A DNA stretch of 14,860 nucleotides from Hyphomicrobiales bacterium. GTDB taxonomy: Bacteria > Pseudomonadota > Alphaproteobacteria > Rhizobiales > Aestuariivirgaceae. The translations under genes were made by a program, and so were the position numbers. Positions 1 through 5,800 of this stretch are shown one piece after another; the first letter of the stretch is position 1; each line of letters begins with the position of its first letter. The stretch is from positions 1 through 14,860 of the forward strand of contig JALWJW010000221.1 of assembly GCA_026996935.1 (NCBI GenBank), written 5' to 3'. The notes beneath the pieces were generated by a model, which ran no database searches, was not told the origin of the DNA, and was given only the letters and a program-made list of their open reading frames with translations.

Positions 1-121
1 CACGACAGCCATAAATACGAACCTCATATGTAAGCTGATTTGAATATAATTCAATACGTGATTGAACTAAGAAACAAACTTCGTACTCTTTACCAGAACC
101 AAACCGTAAACCACTGAAACT

Positions 122-152
122 AAGCCCGACGGGCTTCGGCGCTTATGCGCCG
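122..152. repeat. Two adjacent short hairpins (REP-like)
   Basis: Two perfect inverted repeats lie back to back. The first is 122-136, with 7-bp arms AAGCCCG/CGGGCTT around one base. The second is 137-152, with 6-bp arms CGGCGC/GCGCCG around TTAT. A GC-rich stretch with repeated GAGC/GCGAG words follows to about 195. There is no T-tract, so a terminator is unlikely. It resembles dispersed palindromic intergenic elements, but copy number cannot be seen from this window. Confidence 0.5.
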
Positions 153-250
153 CGCCAGCGCAGCGTACGAGCAAAGCGAGTTAGCGTGAGCAGATCAACC
201 CAAACCCCTCGCCACAATCACCTAACCACAACCGCCAACCCCAACATCCC

Positions 251-344
251 CGTCATTCTGGCGCACGCCAGAATCCATTCCAACACACCCAATTCACCCT
301 AGGTTTCAGCGGCATGGATACCTGTGTCAAGCACAGGTATGACG
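251..344. repeat. 94-bp two-hairpin intergenic repeat with terminal inverted repeats
   Basis: The element begins CGTCAT (251-256) and ends with its reverse complement ATGACG (339-344). Inside are two perfect 9-bp hairpins: ATTCTGGCG/CGCCAGAAT (255-263 with 266-274) and ATACCTGTG/CACAGGTAT (318-326 with 332-340). TCCA and TGGA flank the inner side. This is the architecture of the dispersed elements of alphaproteobacteria with cgtcattc...gaatgacg ends. Identity as a repeat family is from memory of that pattern; the inverted repeats themselves are directly visible. Confidence 0.65.
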
Positions 345-368
345 AAGTTTATGGGAGGCGTTAACCTA

Positions 369-899
369 TCAAGCGAGGCTTTTTTGAAGATTACTTAAAT
401 TGTTATGAACAATCATCTTATGAATTGGCGCAACTGGGATCATATAAATACGGCCAAACATATTGTGCGTTTCTACAGAAGATGTGATCGATAGAACGTT
501 ATCTTTTATCGAAATACACGTCATAACATCAAGGTGAACATCGCGCGCCGTAAGCGTTAAAACATCTTTTGAAATGTACTCAATAAGGAAAAAATCTAAT
601 TTATCGCCAACTTGGGCTGTTTGGGGAACTGTTCCCGCAAATCCACTCACTTTTTCTACACCGAAAAGCGATGAGATTCTGTCTCTGAGCCAAAACGCCA
701 ATTTCAAAATGGGCATAGGTTGCGCCACAATGGCACCCCACGCTTCCAGCGGTGTTATTTGTTTGGACAAGTGCACAGATTGTTTATCAAAGAAGTCAAG
801 TTTATCAAATGAGTTCAACGTCTGAATATTTGTATTTGGAATCGTGAAACAGTTGTGGTTCGTTTTATCCTTTGTTCCCACCATCACCCCCGCGCTCAT
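369..899 (-). CDS. DUF2867-family protein
   Basis: About 176 residues of unknown function. The C-terminal half matches the DUF2867 pattern I know: HLD at 122-124, then a block at 143-164 reading ETHNMFGRIYMIPVAPIHKM followed by IV, where the family has a conserved HN-GR-Y-PFH-like core. An amphipathic segment around 64-80 (LKLAFWLRDRISSLFG) is also typical. The ATG at 899 lies four nucleotides after the LysM-gene stop (904), suggesting translational coupling. An alternative ATG at 884 follows a G-rich run and would drop five residues. The frame stays open upstream to 1220, but that part overlaps the LysM gene and is low-complexity, so I left it out. The family is known both as stand-alone proteins and fused to Rossmann oxidoreductases; no reaction is established to my knowledge. 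There is no signal peptide or membrane segment, so it is probably cytoplasmic. Confidence 0.8.
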   Translation of the reverse strand: MSAGVMVGTKDKTNHNCFTIPNTNIQTLNSFDKLDFFDKQSVHLSKQITPLEAWGAIVAQPMPILKLAFWLRDRISSLFGVEKVSGFAGTVPQTAQVGDKLDFFLIEYISKDVLTLTARDVHLDVMTCISIKDNVLSITSSVETHNMFGRIYMIPVAPIHKMIVHNNLSNLQKSLA

Positions 900-903
900 C
901 AGG

Positions 904-2559
904 CTAGATTTTTCCCGTAGACATTGCACCCGGTGTTTCCAAAATTTGCCCAGGATAAATGCGGTTGGGGTCTTTGACTTGGGTTTTATTGGCCTGGTAG
1001 ATGGTGGTGTAGGCGATGCCTTTGCCATAGATAACGCGGGAGATATTCCACAGATTATTACCCGGCTGGATAACCACATGTGAAACCAATTCGTCTTTGT
1101 TTTGTTGATCTGTATTTGGCGCAGGCTGCGTATTTGCCACCGCTTTTGAAGCCGGTTGAACCGCATTGACGATGGCTGGTGCTGAAGGTGAGGGCCCCGA
1201 AGGTGAAGTGCTTGGAGCATCCGCTGCCTGTTTTTGAACCTCTGGCGCTTGGCTAATATTTGCTTTTGCCTGAGTGTTTAAAACCTGCTTCGGTGCAACT
1301 TTAGCCACCCCTTTAGCGCTCGCAGGCTGGTTGGTTTTTGTTGGGCTGGCAGTTTTGCTGGATGGCTGTTGTTTTGGTTCGGGTTTATTACGATTTTCAA
1401 TCAACGCAGCCACTTTGCCCGGGGCAGCGCGCATGAACGGCACGGCGGTGCGTTGGGAAACGCTGCCTGATGCCGTCACCTGATCGGCGCGCAATTCATG
1501 TACGCCTTGTTTAATGCTCTTCTTGCCTTTGAAAACCCAACGGCCATTTTCATCGGCCTTGGCATCGCCAATGAATTTGTTATCAATATAAAGCCGCACA
1601 GTTTTACCCGCAGTTGCCTTGCCGGAAAAAACAATATTGCCCTGGTCGTTATAATCCACCGTACCAAACACAAGCTTTTGCTGTTTTGCCTGTTTTTGCT
1701 TTGGCGGTTGAACGGCTGCAACTTTCTCGGGAGGTGTGATGGCTTTAGGCAAAGTCTTTTTGACAATATTTGTGCTGGTTTTTGGGGGAGCTGATGCTTG
1801 CGGTGTAACAATTATTGTATTAAGTGCTTTAACAGCCTTTGGCTCAGTTTTAGCTATTTTTGTTGTGGCTATTTTCGTTGGTGCCACTTTAGTAGCGGCC
1901 GTTGTTTTTGCCTTCGCACTGGCTGTTTTACTCACACTTTCAGGCACCTTCTCAGGCACTTGTAAAACCTTGGTCGCAGCATCAGGTGTTGCCACCACAA
2001 CAAGCGGCTTGTCTTTGGTGTTTTTGGCAATGGCGATATAAATAGACTGTTTCGAGCGCACAGGATTTTTGCCCGCTTCTTGTGATTCAATCACCATTTC
2101 ATGATTGCCCGAAGGAATGAGCTGGTCAGGGATAAACACCCAATCACCCTGCTTGTTAGACTTAGTTTTGCCAATCACCTTGCCGTTGAGCCTTAAGGAA
2201 ATTTCTGCATTGGGAGCTGCTTTTCCAACCACAACCGCGCCACCATCTTTTTCCACCCGCACCACATCAAAACTGGGTGCGATTGGTGCTGATGCAGCTT
2301 TAAGAGATTTTTCATCCAGTTTTGCCGGTGGAAATTGTTTAGGATCAATAGAAGCTGTTTTTTTAACCGGTGCCTGGCTGTTGTGAAGTTTTGGATTCAA
2401 TTTGGGTTCCAGCAAAGGTGCGGCTATAGGGTCTGTTTGCTTTTGAACGATCGCAGGTTGCTCGATAGGGGCAGGTTTGTTGACCTGTTGAACCACAACA
2501 ATGCCGCCAATTGTTGCAGCAGCAAAACCTGAAAATAGTACAAGTGGATTAATCGCCAT
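904..2559 (-). CDS. LysM- and Ig-like-domain envelope protein
   Basis: A 551-residue protein with one N-terminal hydrophobic segment (about 5-24), which probably anchors it with the rest in the periplasm. Two similar Ig-like modules follow, about 96-175 and 296-377. Each has the pattern VxGKAxxxxxxxLxxxxxxIGxxKxxxxGxWVF, ending in a strand starting near H153 or H354. They are separated by long Ala/Lys/Thr/Pro/Gln-rich linkers (about 180-295 and 380-490). A C-terminal LysM (about 492-543) reads VVIQPGNNLWNISRVIYGKG ... IYPGQIL, a peptidoglycan or chitin-type binding fold. The ATG at 2559 has a GAGAG ribosome-binding site. Proteins of this architecture are common in Hyphomicrobiales (from memory). 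The role is likely peptidoglycan-associated scaffolding. The long linkers produce many antisense open frames that are not genes. Confidence 0.88.
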   Translation of the reverse strand: MAINPLVLFSGFAAATIGGIVVVQQVNKPAPIEQPAIVQKQTDPIAAPLLEPKLNPKLHNSQAPVKKTASIDPKQFPPAKLDEKSLKAASAPIAPSFDVVRVEKDGGAVVVGKAAPNAEISLRLNGKVIGKTKSNKQGDWVFIPDQLIPSGNHEMVIESQEAGKNPVRSKQSIYIAIAKNTKDKPLVVVATPDAATKVLQVPEKVPESVSKTASAKAKTTAATKVAPTKIATTKIAKTEPKAVKALNTIIVTPQASAPPKTSTNIVKKTLPKAITPPEKVAAVQPPKQKQAKQQKLVFGTVDYNDQGNIVFSGKATAGKTVRLYIDNKFIGDAKADENGRWVFKGKKSIKQGVHELRADQVTASGSVSQRTAVPFMRAAPGKVAALIENRNKPEPKQQPSSKTASPTKTNQPASAKGVAKVAPKQVLNTQAKANISQAPEVQKQAADAPSTSPSGPSPSAPAIVNAVQPASKAVANTQPAPNTDQQNKDELVSHVVIQPGNNLWNISRVIYGKGIAYTTIYQANKTQVKDPNRIYPGQILETPGAMSTGKI

Positions 2560-2734
2560 CTTTTTCTCTCGCCATTTGGCAAGGCGCTAAAGCATAATAC
2601 TTGATTGCACCTTAAACCGATTCATCCCCCGATCTTAATTAAAGCACGGAAATCAGCCAGATTCAATATGCCTGAAATAAACTTGATCAATCACTGCTTG
2701 ACCACCACAAAAGAAAGCTTAAATACTTACCGTT
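2560..2734. promoter_or_regulatory. Divergent LysM / LOG promoter region
   Basis: This 175-bp gap must hold promoters for both divergent genes. For the plus-strand LOG gene a candidate -35 TTGACC (2698-2703) and -10 TAAATA (2720-2725) are spaced 16 bp apart, which would start the transcript only a few bases before the ATG at 2735. No convincing Shine-Dalgarno lies directly upstream of that ATG. I could not pick out the minus-strand promoter. Confidence 0.35.
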
Positions 2735-3334
2735 ATGGAAAAGATTCGAAATTTATGTGTTTATTGCGGTTCGGGATCGGGCGTTAATCCTCAATATATG
2801 GCAGCGGCTCGCACGCTTGGCACTGCCATGGCCAAAGCCAATATTGGTCTGGTATATGGCGGCGGCAGTTTGGGCCTGATGGGCGAAACCGCTCGCGCCG
2901 TACTTGAAGCTGGCGGCCATGTGACAGGCATCATCCCGGAATTTCTGATTAAAAAAGAAATGATGCTCGATGATGTGCAGGAATTGATTGTCACCACCAA
3001 TATGCACGAACGTAAAATGGCGATGTTTGAACGTGCTGATGGGTTTGTCGCGTTGCCGGGCGGTATTGGTACGCTTGAGGAATTGGTCGAAGTGTCGACC
3101 TGGGCACAATTAGATCAGCACAATAAGCCAATCATTGTTGCCAATATCGATGATTACTGGTCCCCGTTTGTTCAACTGATGGACCATATGCGTAAGGAAC
3201 AATTTATCCGCGTTGGCATGGCTGTGCATTTTGATATGGTTAAATCAGCCGATGAAATTTTACCCCGGTTTTTAACCGCTCTAAAGCGTCCAGCCAAAGC
3301 TGGTACAACAAAACCAATCGAAAAATTTGCGTAA
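2735..3334 (+). CDS. LOG-family cytokinin riboside 5'-monophosphate phosphoribohydrolase-like protein
   Basis: A 199-residue Rossmann-fold protein of the LOG/TIGR00730 family, of normal length. The family signatures are all present: N-terminal VYCGSGSG (9-16), YGGGSLGLMG (41-50), MHERK (90-94) and the defining PGGIGTLEE (108-116). Family members release a nucleobase from nucleoside 5'-monophosphates. In plants and fungi this activates cytokinins; in most bacteria the physiological substrate is unclear, and older annotations call them lysine decarboxylases in error. It is cytoplasmic, with no signal peptide. The start fits the family N-terminus, although the ribosome-binding site is poor. It is divergent from the LysM gene, a neighbourhood I recall from other Hyphomicrobiales, and ends 8 bp from the convergent nuclease-like gene. 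Confidence 0.93.
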   Translation: MEKIRNLCVYCGSGSGVNPQYMAAARTLGTAMAKANIGLVYGGGSLGLMGETARAVLEAGGHVTGIIPEFLIKKEMMLDDVQELIVTTNMHERKMAMFERADGFVALPGGIGTLEELVEVSTWAQLDQHNKPIIVANIDDYWSPFVQLMDHMRKEQFIRVGMAVHFDMVKSADEILPRFLTALKRPAKAGTTKPIEKFA

Positions 3335-3342
3335 ATTTATGA

Positions 3343-3813
3343 TTATTTAATCTGCAAAGCAACAACTTGGCCAGTGTTGCCAATCGCGCGCCAAAGCCCA
3401 CGTTTGTTTATTCTTGCATTGTCGCGTTTGGCAAAATAGTTTTTCGGCGCGTTGGCCGTTGGCAGCGCCCAGCCAGCATGAATAAGCCCATAGGCCAGAT
3501 CAAAGCCATCAGCCTTGCAAACATAAGTCTTATTGTTTTGGCGGCGGCAAATAACTGTTGAGGCAATTGTAATGTCTTTCAAACCTGCGGTCGCCAGCTT
3601 GGCGCAATTCATCGTGCGTTTGCTTTTCCACGTGCAAGCAACATAGCCCTTTGGCCCTTTGATGCCATAAAGCTGAATAGTTTTTCCTGAAACCATTATG
3701 GTGGTTCCATTCACAACCGTGGGAATACCTGAAATCGTTTCTGCGGCACGGGCAAAAGTTGATAGTGAAAACAGGGCAAAGCTTGCAAAACTGATAATAG
3801 TTGTTTTTTTCAT
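3343..3813 (-). CDS. Secreted thermonuclease-fold protein, probably catalytically inactive
   Basis: A 156-residue protein with a clear signal peptide (1-23, cleavage near ARA-A). The mature part follows the staphylococcal-nuclease (TNase/SNc) pattern: VVNGTTIMVSGKTIQLYGIK at 33-52, a central helix with NCAKLATAGLK (69-79), then FDLAYGLIHAGWALP (104-118) and a C-terminal RINKRGLW (134-141). The active-site positions differ from the family: DGDT reads NGTT, the Arg-x-Leu arginine reads Gln47, and the GID-x-PE acids read GIKGPK. The later catalytic Arg region (usually YxR) reads TYVCK. It has five cysteines in the mature part, so disulfides in the periplasm are likely. The ATG at 3813 is chosen over a TTG at 3825 because GGAAGAA (3817-3823) sits just upstream and the Met-Lys-Lys start makes a proper signal peptide. 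It directly follows a terminator. Confidence 0.75.
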   Translation of the reverse strand: MKKTTIISFASFALFSLSTFARAAETISGIPTVVNGTTIMVSGKTIQLYGIKGPKGYVACTWKSKRTMNCAKLATAGLKDITIASTVICRRQNNKTYVCKADGFDLAYGLIHAGWALPTANAPKNYFAKRDNARINKRGLWRAIGNTGQVVALQIK

Positions 3814-3816
3814 CTG

Positions 3817-3823
3817 TTCTTCC
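3817..3823 (-). promoter_or_regulatory. RBS that sets the nuclease-like start
   Basis: GGAAGAA on the minus strand, three bases before the ATG at 3813. It favours that ATG over the upstream in-frame TTG at 3825, and it lies immediately after the T-tract of the upstream terminator. Confidence 0.6.
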
Positions 3824-3826
3824 AAT

Positions 3827-3863
3827 AAAAAAAAACCTTCGGCAGATTGTCTTGCCGAAGGTT
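3827..3863 (-). terminator. Strong intrinsic terminator of the Cys-repeat/P460 genes
   Basis: A perfect 11-bp stem, AACCTTCGGCA/TGCCGAAGGTT (3834-3844 with 3853-3863), with an 8-base loop. On the minus strand it is followed by an uninterrupted run of T (complement of 3827-3835, partly in the stem). It lies 35 bp downstream of the P460 stop. The plus strand also has ATTTTTG after the stem, so weak bidirectional activity is possible. Confidence 0.92.
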
Positions 3864-3898
3864 ATTTTTGTTACAAGCAAAAAGTCGTTCCTAACGGC

Positions 3899-5053
3899 TT
3901 ACTTGCGAAACTCTTCAGGCAGGAAGAACATCTGGTCGTTGTCTTCAGCCCCAACATGACAGTCCTGGCAAAATTGTTGTGATTTAGCATTTTTGCCTTT
4001 GGTCATACCAAACAAATCACCACCCGGCATAATCATTGCATAACGCCAATCATTGGTGCTTTTGTTCCAGCCTTTTGTCATTTTTTCCATCAGGAATAAT
4101 GGCCCTAAAGCAGCTTGGCCATTTTTGCCAACGGTAAAGCTTGGTTTGGCCAATGTAGAACCGGCAGGCATTTTTGATGTTTTGTCATACTGACCATAGG
4201 CTTTTGCCGCAATTTTATTGGCGTAGTTTTGAACAAAACGACCACCGTGGGTATCGGAGCGATAAGCCACTTTGCCGAACGATTGCCACTTGCTCCATTT
4301 TTCAGCCGCCCAGTGACCATCGCTTTTATATGATTTTGCCATGGCTGGGGCCAGACAGTCATAAAGAGCTTTCATTTGCGCTGAACTAAGCTTGACTTCA
4401 GGGGCCGCCGCCGCGCACGGATTGCAGGGGTTGCAAGGATTACACGGGTTAGATGGTTTTTTTGCTGCGCACGGATTGCCTGCAGAAGCTTTTTTCATGC
4501 TTGGGACAAAACAAGCCGTTGCTGCCGCTCCACCACCTGCCGCACATGGGTTGCATGGGTTACACGGGTTTTTTGCCGCACACGGGTTGCATGGGTTACA
4601 GACCTTTTTTGCTGCGCATGGATTGCAGGGATTGCATGGGTTACAGACCTTTTTCGCTGCACATGGATTGCAGGGATTGCATGATTTTTTCGCCGCGCAC
4701 GGGTTGCATGGGTTACAGACCTTTTTTGCTGCGCATGGATTGCAGGGATTGCATGGTTTTTTCGCCGCGCACGGATTACATGGATTAAAGACCTTTTTCG
4801 CCGCGCATGGATTGCACGGATTACACGGTTTTTTCGCCGCGCACGGATTGCATGGGTTACATATCTTTTTAGCAGCGCATGGGTTGCAGGCACCGCATGG
4901 TTTTTTTGCCGCGCACGGGTTACATGCAGCAGCAAATGCCTGAGGAATATCGCTAAATGATGCAATGCTTATACCAACAGCCCCGGCAACAACGCCCAAT
5001 GCCAGAGGCATCGCTGCCACGGTTGTTAGTAACTGTTTTCTCAATGAGTTCAT
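3899..5053 (-). CDS. Exported Cys-repeat protein with C-terminal cytochrome P460-type haem domain
   Basis: 384 residues in three parts. (1) Signal peptide, about 1-42, ending QAFAAA before the first Cys. (2) Residues 44-217: a tandem array with the 12-residue period AAKKxCNPCNPC (x = P, V, S or I), a Gly/Ala break at 173-180, and a shorter second block with four consecutive NPC units. About 38 cysteines lie here. (3) Residues 222-384: a domain with SDTHGGRFVQNYAN (267-280), MPAGSTLAKPSF (295-306), LFLMEKM (319-325), NDWRYAMIMPGG (334-345), the haem-attachment site CQDCH (362-366) and MFFLPEEFR (375-383). Part 3 follows the cytochrome P460-like pattern I know; founding members oxidise hydroxylamine and carry a Lys-haem crosslink, but the substrate here is unknown. 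GGAGGG (5058-5063) fixes the ATG at 5053, rejecting an upstream ATG at 5116. One repeat carries Phe89 instead of Cys. It is preceded by the small paralogous repeat protein and followed by a strong terminator. Confidence 0.88.
   Translation of the reverse strand: MNSLRKQLLTTVAAMPLALGVVAGAVGISIASFSDIPQAFAAACNPCAAKKPCGACNPCAAKKICNPCNPCAAKKPCNPCNPCAAKKVFNPCNPCAAKKPCNPCNPCAAKKVCNPCNPCAAKKSCNPCNPCAAKKVCNPCNPCNPCAAKKVCNPCNPCAAKNPCNPCNPCAAGGGAAATACFVPSMKKASAGNPCAAKKPSNPCNPCNPCNPCAAAAPEVKLSSAQMKALYDCLAPAMAKSYKSDGHWAAEKWSKWQSFGKVAYRSDTHGGRFVQNYANKIAAKAYGQYDKTSKMPAGSTLAKPSFTVGKNGQAALGPLFLMEKMTKGWNKSTNDWRYAMIMPGGDLFGMTKGKNAKSQQFCQDCHVGAEDNDQMFFLPEEFRK
4395..4925. repeat. Coding tandem repeat array (36-bp unit)
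   Basis: Tandem in-frame 36-bp units encoding the AAKKxCNPCNPC array, with occasional 9-bp insertions or deletions (extra or missing NPC). Alternate units pair into a 72-bp pattern (AAKKPC then AAKKVC). Two 58-bp blocks, 4581-4638 and 4698-4755, are identical and 117 bp apart, which points to recent duplication within the array. The divergent second block lies at 4395-4490. Confidence 0.9.
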
Positions 5054-5057
5054 TATT

Positions 5058-5063
5058 CCCTCC
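5058..5063 (-). promoter_or_regulatory. RBS that sets the P460-gene start
   Basis: GGAGGG on the minus strand, four bases before the ATG at 5053. The same GGAGGGAA word precedes the small Cys-repeat gene (5531-5536, ten bases before its ATG), supporting a shared origin of the two leaders. Confidence 0.75.
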
Positions 5064-5136
5064 AAGGACTTTGTTTGTAAATTAGAATGCGCCGCGTTTA
5101 CTTGAATTCTACTCAATGCATTACGCGCCAGAATGT

Positions 5137-5161
5137 GCAGGAGCCAGATAATAGCTCCTGC
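5137..5161 (-). other. Intercistronic hairpin between the two Cys-repeat genes
   Basis: A perfect 8-bp stem, GCAGGAGC/GCTCCTGC (5137-5144 with 5154-5161), with a 9-base loop. It sits 17 bases after the stop of the small Cys-repeat gene. No T-run follows it on the minus strand, so it looks more like an mRNA-stabilising or processing hairpin, or a Rho-type attenuator, than an intrinsic terminator. It could give more of the small protein than of the downstream P460 protein. Function is inferred. Confidence 0.5.
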
Positions 5162-5178
5162 CCAAAAACTGTTATGAA

Positions 5179-5520
5179 TTAGTTAGCAGATTTTTTCTTT
5201 GCTGCACATGGGTTGCAGGGATTACAGGCTTTTTTAGCCGCACATGGATTGCAGGGTTTTTTTGCTGCACATGGGTTGCAAGGCTTTTTAGCTGCGCATG
5301 GATTACATGGGTTGCAGGCAGCTTTTTTCGCTGCACACGGGTTGCAGGGGTTACAGGCTTTTTTCTTGGCTGCACATGGATTGCAAGGAGCACAAGCAGC
5401 AACAGCAGAACCGCTACCAGCGATCAAAGCTGTTGCCAATGTTGCTGTGCCTGCTACAAGGCCGAATGCGATAGGTAGGACCGCAACGCTCGACAATAGT
5501 GATTTTTTAGTTGATTTCAT
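5179..5520 (-). CDS. Small exported CNPC/AAKK-repeat protein
   Basis: 113 residues. Residues 1-42 are a signal peptide that aligns with that of the downstream P460 protein (LLSSVAVLPIAFGLVAG against LLTTVAAMPLALGVVAG). Residues 43-113 are almost only Cys, Asn, Pro, Ala and Lys. There are six AAKK blocks separated by one or two NPC units, with 16 cysteines in about 70 mature residues and no aromatic residue there. Cleavage is likely after AVA or AVAA. VAAC at 40-43 also loosely fits a lipobox, so a lipoprotein is possible. GGAGGG lies ten bases upstream of the ATG. I do not recognise a named family. High Cys density with paired Lys suggests binding of soft metals or redox chemistry after export, but this is inference. 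The reverse strand also has a long open frame, which is a shadow of the repeats. Confidence 0.85.
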   Translation of the reverse strand: MKSTKKSLLSSVAVLPIAFGLVAGTATLATALIAGSGSAVAACAPCNPCAAKKKACNPCNPCAAKKAACNPCNPCAAKKPCNPCAAKKPCNPCAAKKACNPCNPCAAKKKSAN

Positions 5521-5736
5521 TTCTTGGTTTCCCTCCGTCTATCAAACGGTTTTTGATTTCAGTTGTGCCGGAATTTAGCTCCGGCGCGATGTAACAATTC
5601 CACCCTATCTCAAACTTATTCAATGTGGTGTCACTTCACATAAAACACCTTCACATTTGTGTGAGACGCAAGTGTTAGGGAAAAGCATGGCCTTCCAAAG
5701 TGGTTGCCGGTTTTGGGATAAAACATGCAATAAGGC
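5521..5736 (-). promoter_or_regulatory. Leader and promoter region of the Cys-repeat genes
   Basis: This region must hold the promoter of the small Cys-repeat gene. Visible elements are a 6-bp hairpin GCCGGA/TCCGGC (5567-5572 with 5580-5585) in the probable 5' leader; two direct copies of CTTCACAT (5634-5641 and 5649-5656, 15 bp apart); and an inverted pair GGTGT/ACACC (5627-5631 with 5645-5649) around the first copy. These could be regulator sites. I could not assign convincing -35/-10 boxes. Confidence 0.35.
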
Positions 5737-5768
5737 AAAAAAATAGCCGCCAGAATCAGCGACTATTT
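5737..5768 (-). terminator. Intrinsic terminator of trpB
   Basis: A 10-bp stem (5741-5750 with 5759-5768), perfect on the minus-strand RNA apart from one G-U wobble. The loop is 8 bases, and a run of seven T (complement of 5737-5743) follows. It lies about 33 bp after the trpB stop and separates trpB from the Cys-repeat genes. Confidence 0.88.
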
Positions 5769-5800
5769 CTGTTTGTTATAAAGTTTGGCTCAAGGAAAAG

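Larger units (their letters stand above)
1..368. other. Gene-free left edge
   Basis: I see no convincing coding region in the first 368 bases on either strand. The stretch holds a 15-bp palindrome at 40-54 (TTGAAT-ATA-ATTCAA), the two hairpin elements described separately, and AC-rich filler between 195 and 250. No tRNA cloverleaf or promoter stood out. It is the 3' side of the DUF2867-like gene, and no clean T-tract terminator for that gene was found. Confidence 0.6.

Noticed and set aside
40..54. Palindrome TTGAAT-ATA-ATTCAA as an operator
   Set aside because: AT-rich 15-bp palindromes arise by chance and no adjacent gene start needs it.
900..1220. N-terminal extension of the DUF2867-like frame up to 1220
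   Set aside because: It overlaps the LysM-domain coding sequence, is composed of low-complexity shadow sequence, and the family domain starts well after the ATG at 899.
1274..2386. Several plus-strand open frames inside the LysM gene, some with hydrophobic runs
   Set aside because: They are antisense shadows of Ala/Lys/Thr-rich linkers and have no recognisable domain or ribosome-binding site.
2605..2787. Small plus-strand frame of 60 codons overlapping the LOG start
   Set aside because: Out of frame with the LOG gene, no domain, and no convincing ribosome-binding site.
4395..4925. CRISPR-like tandem array
   Set aside because: Units are contiguous 36-bp coding repeats with no unique spacers, and they stay in frame throughout.
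4392..4943. Long plus-strand open frame of HGLQGLHGFFAAHGL-type repeats, and a similar one at 5213-5578
   Set aside because: It is the exact antisense of the Cys-repeat arrays. The minus-strand frames have signal peptides, strong ribosome-binding sites and a P460 domain; the plus frames have none.
5054..5116. Upstream ATG at 5116 for the Cys-repeat/P460 protein
   Set aside because: It would put 21 polar residues before the signal peptide; GGAGGG lies four bases before the ATG at 5053.
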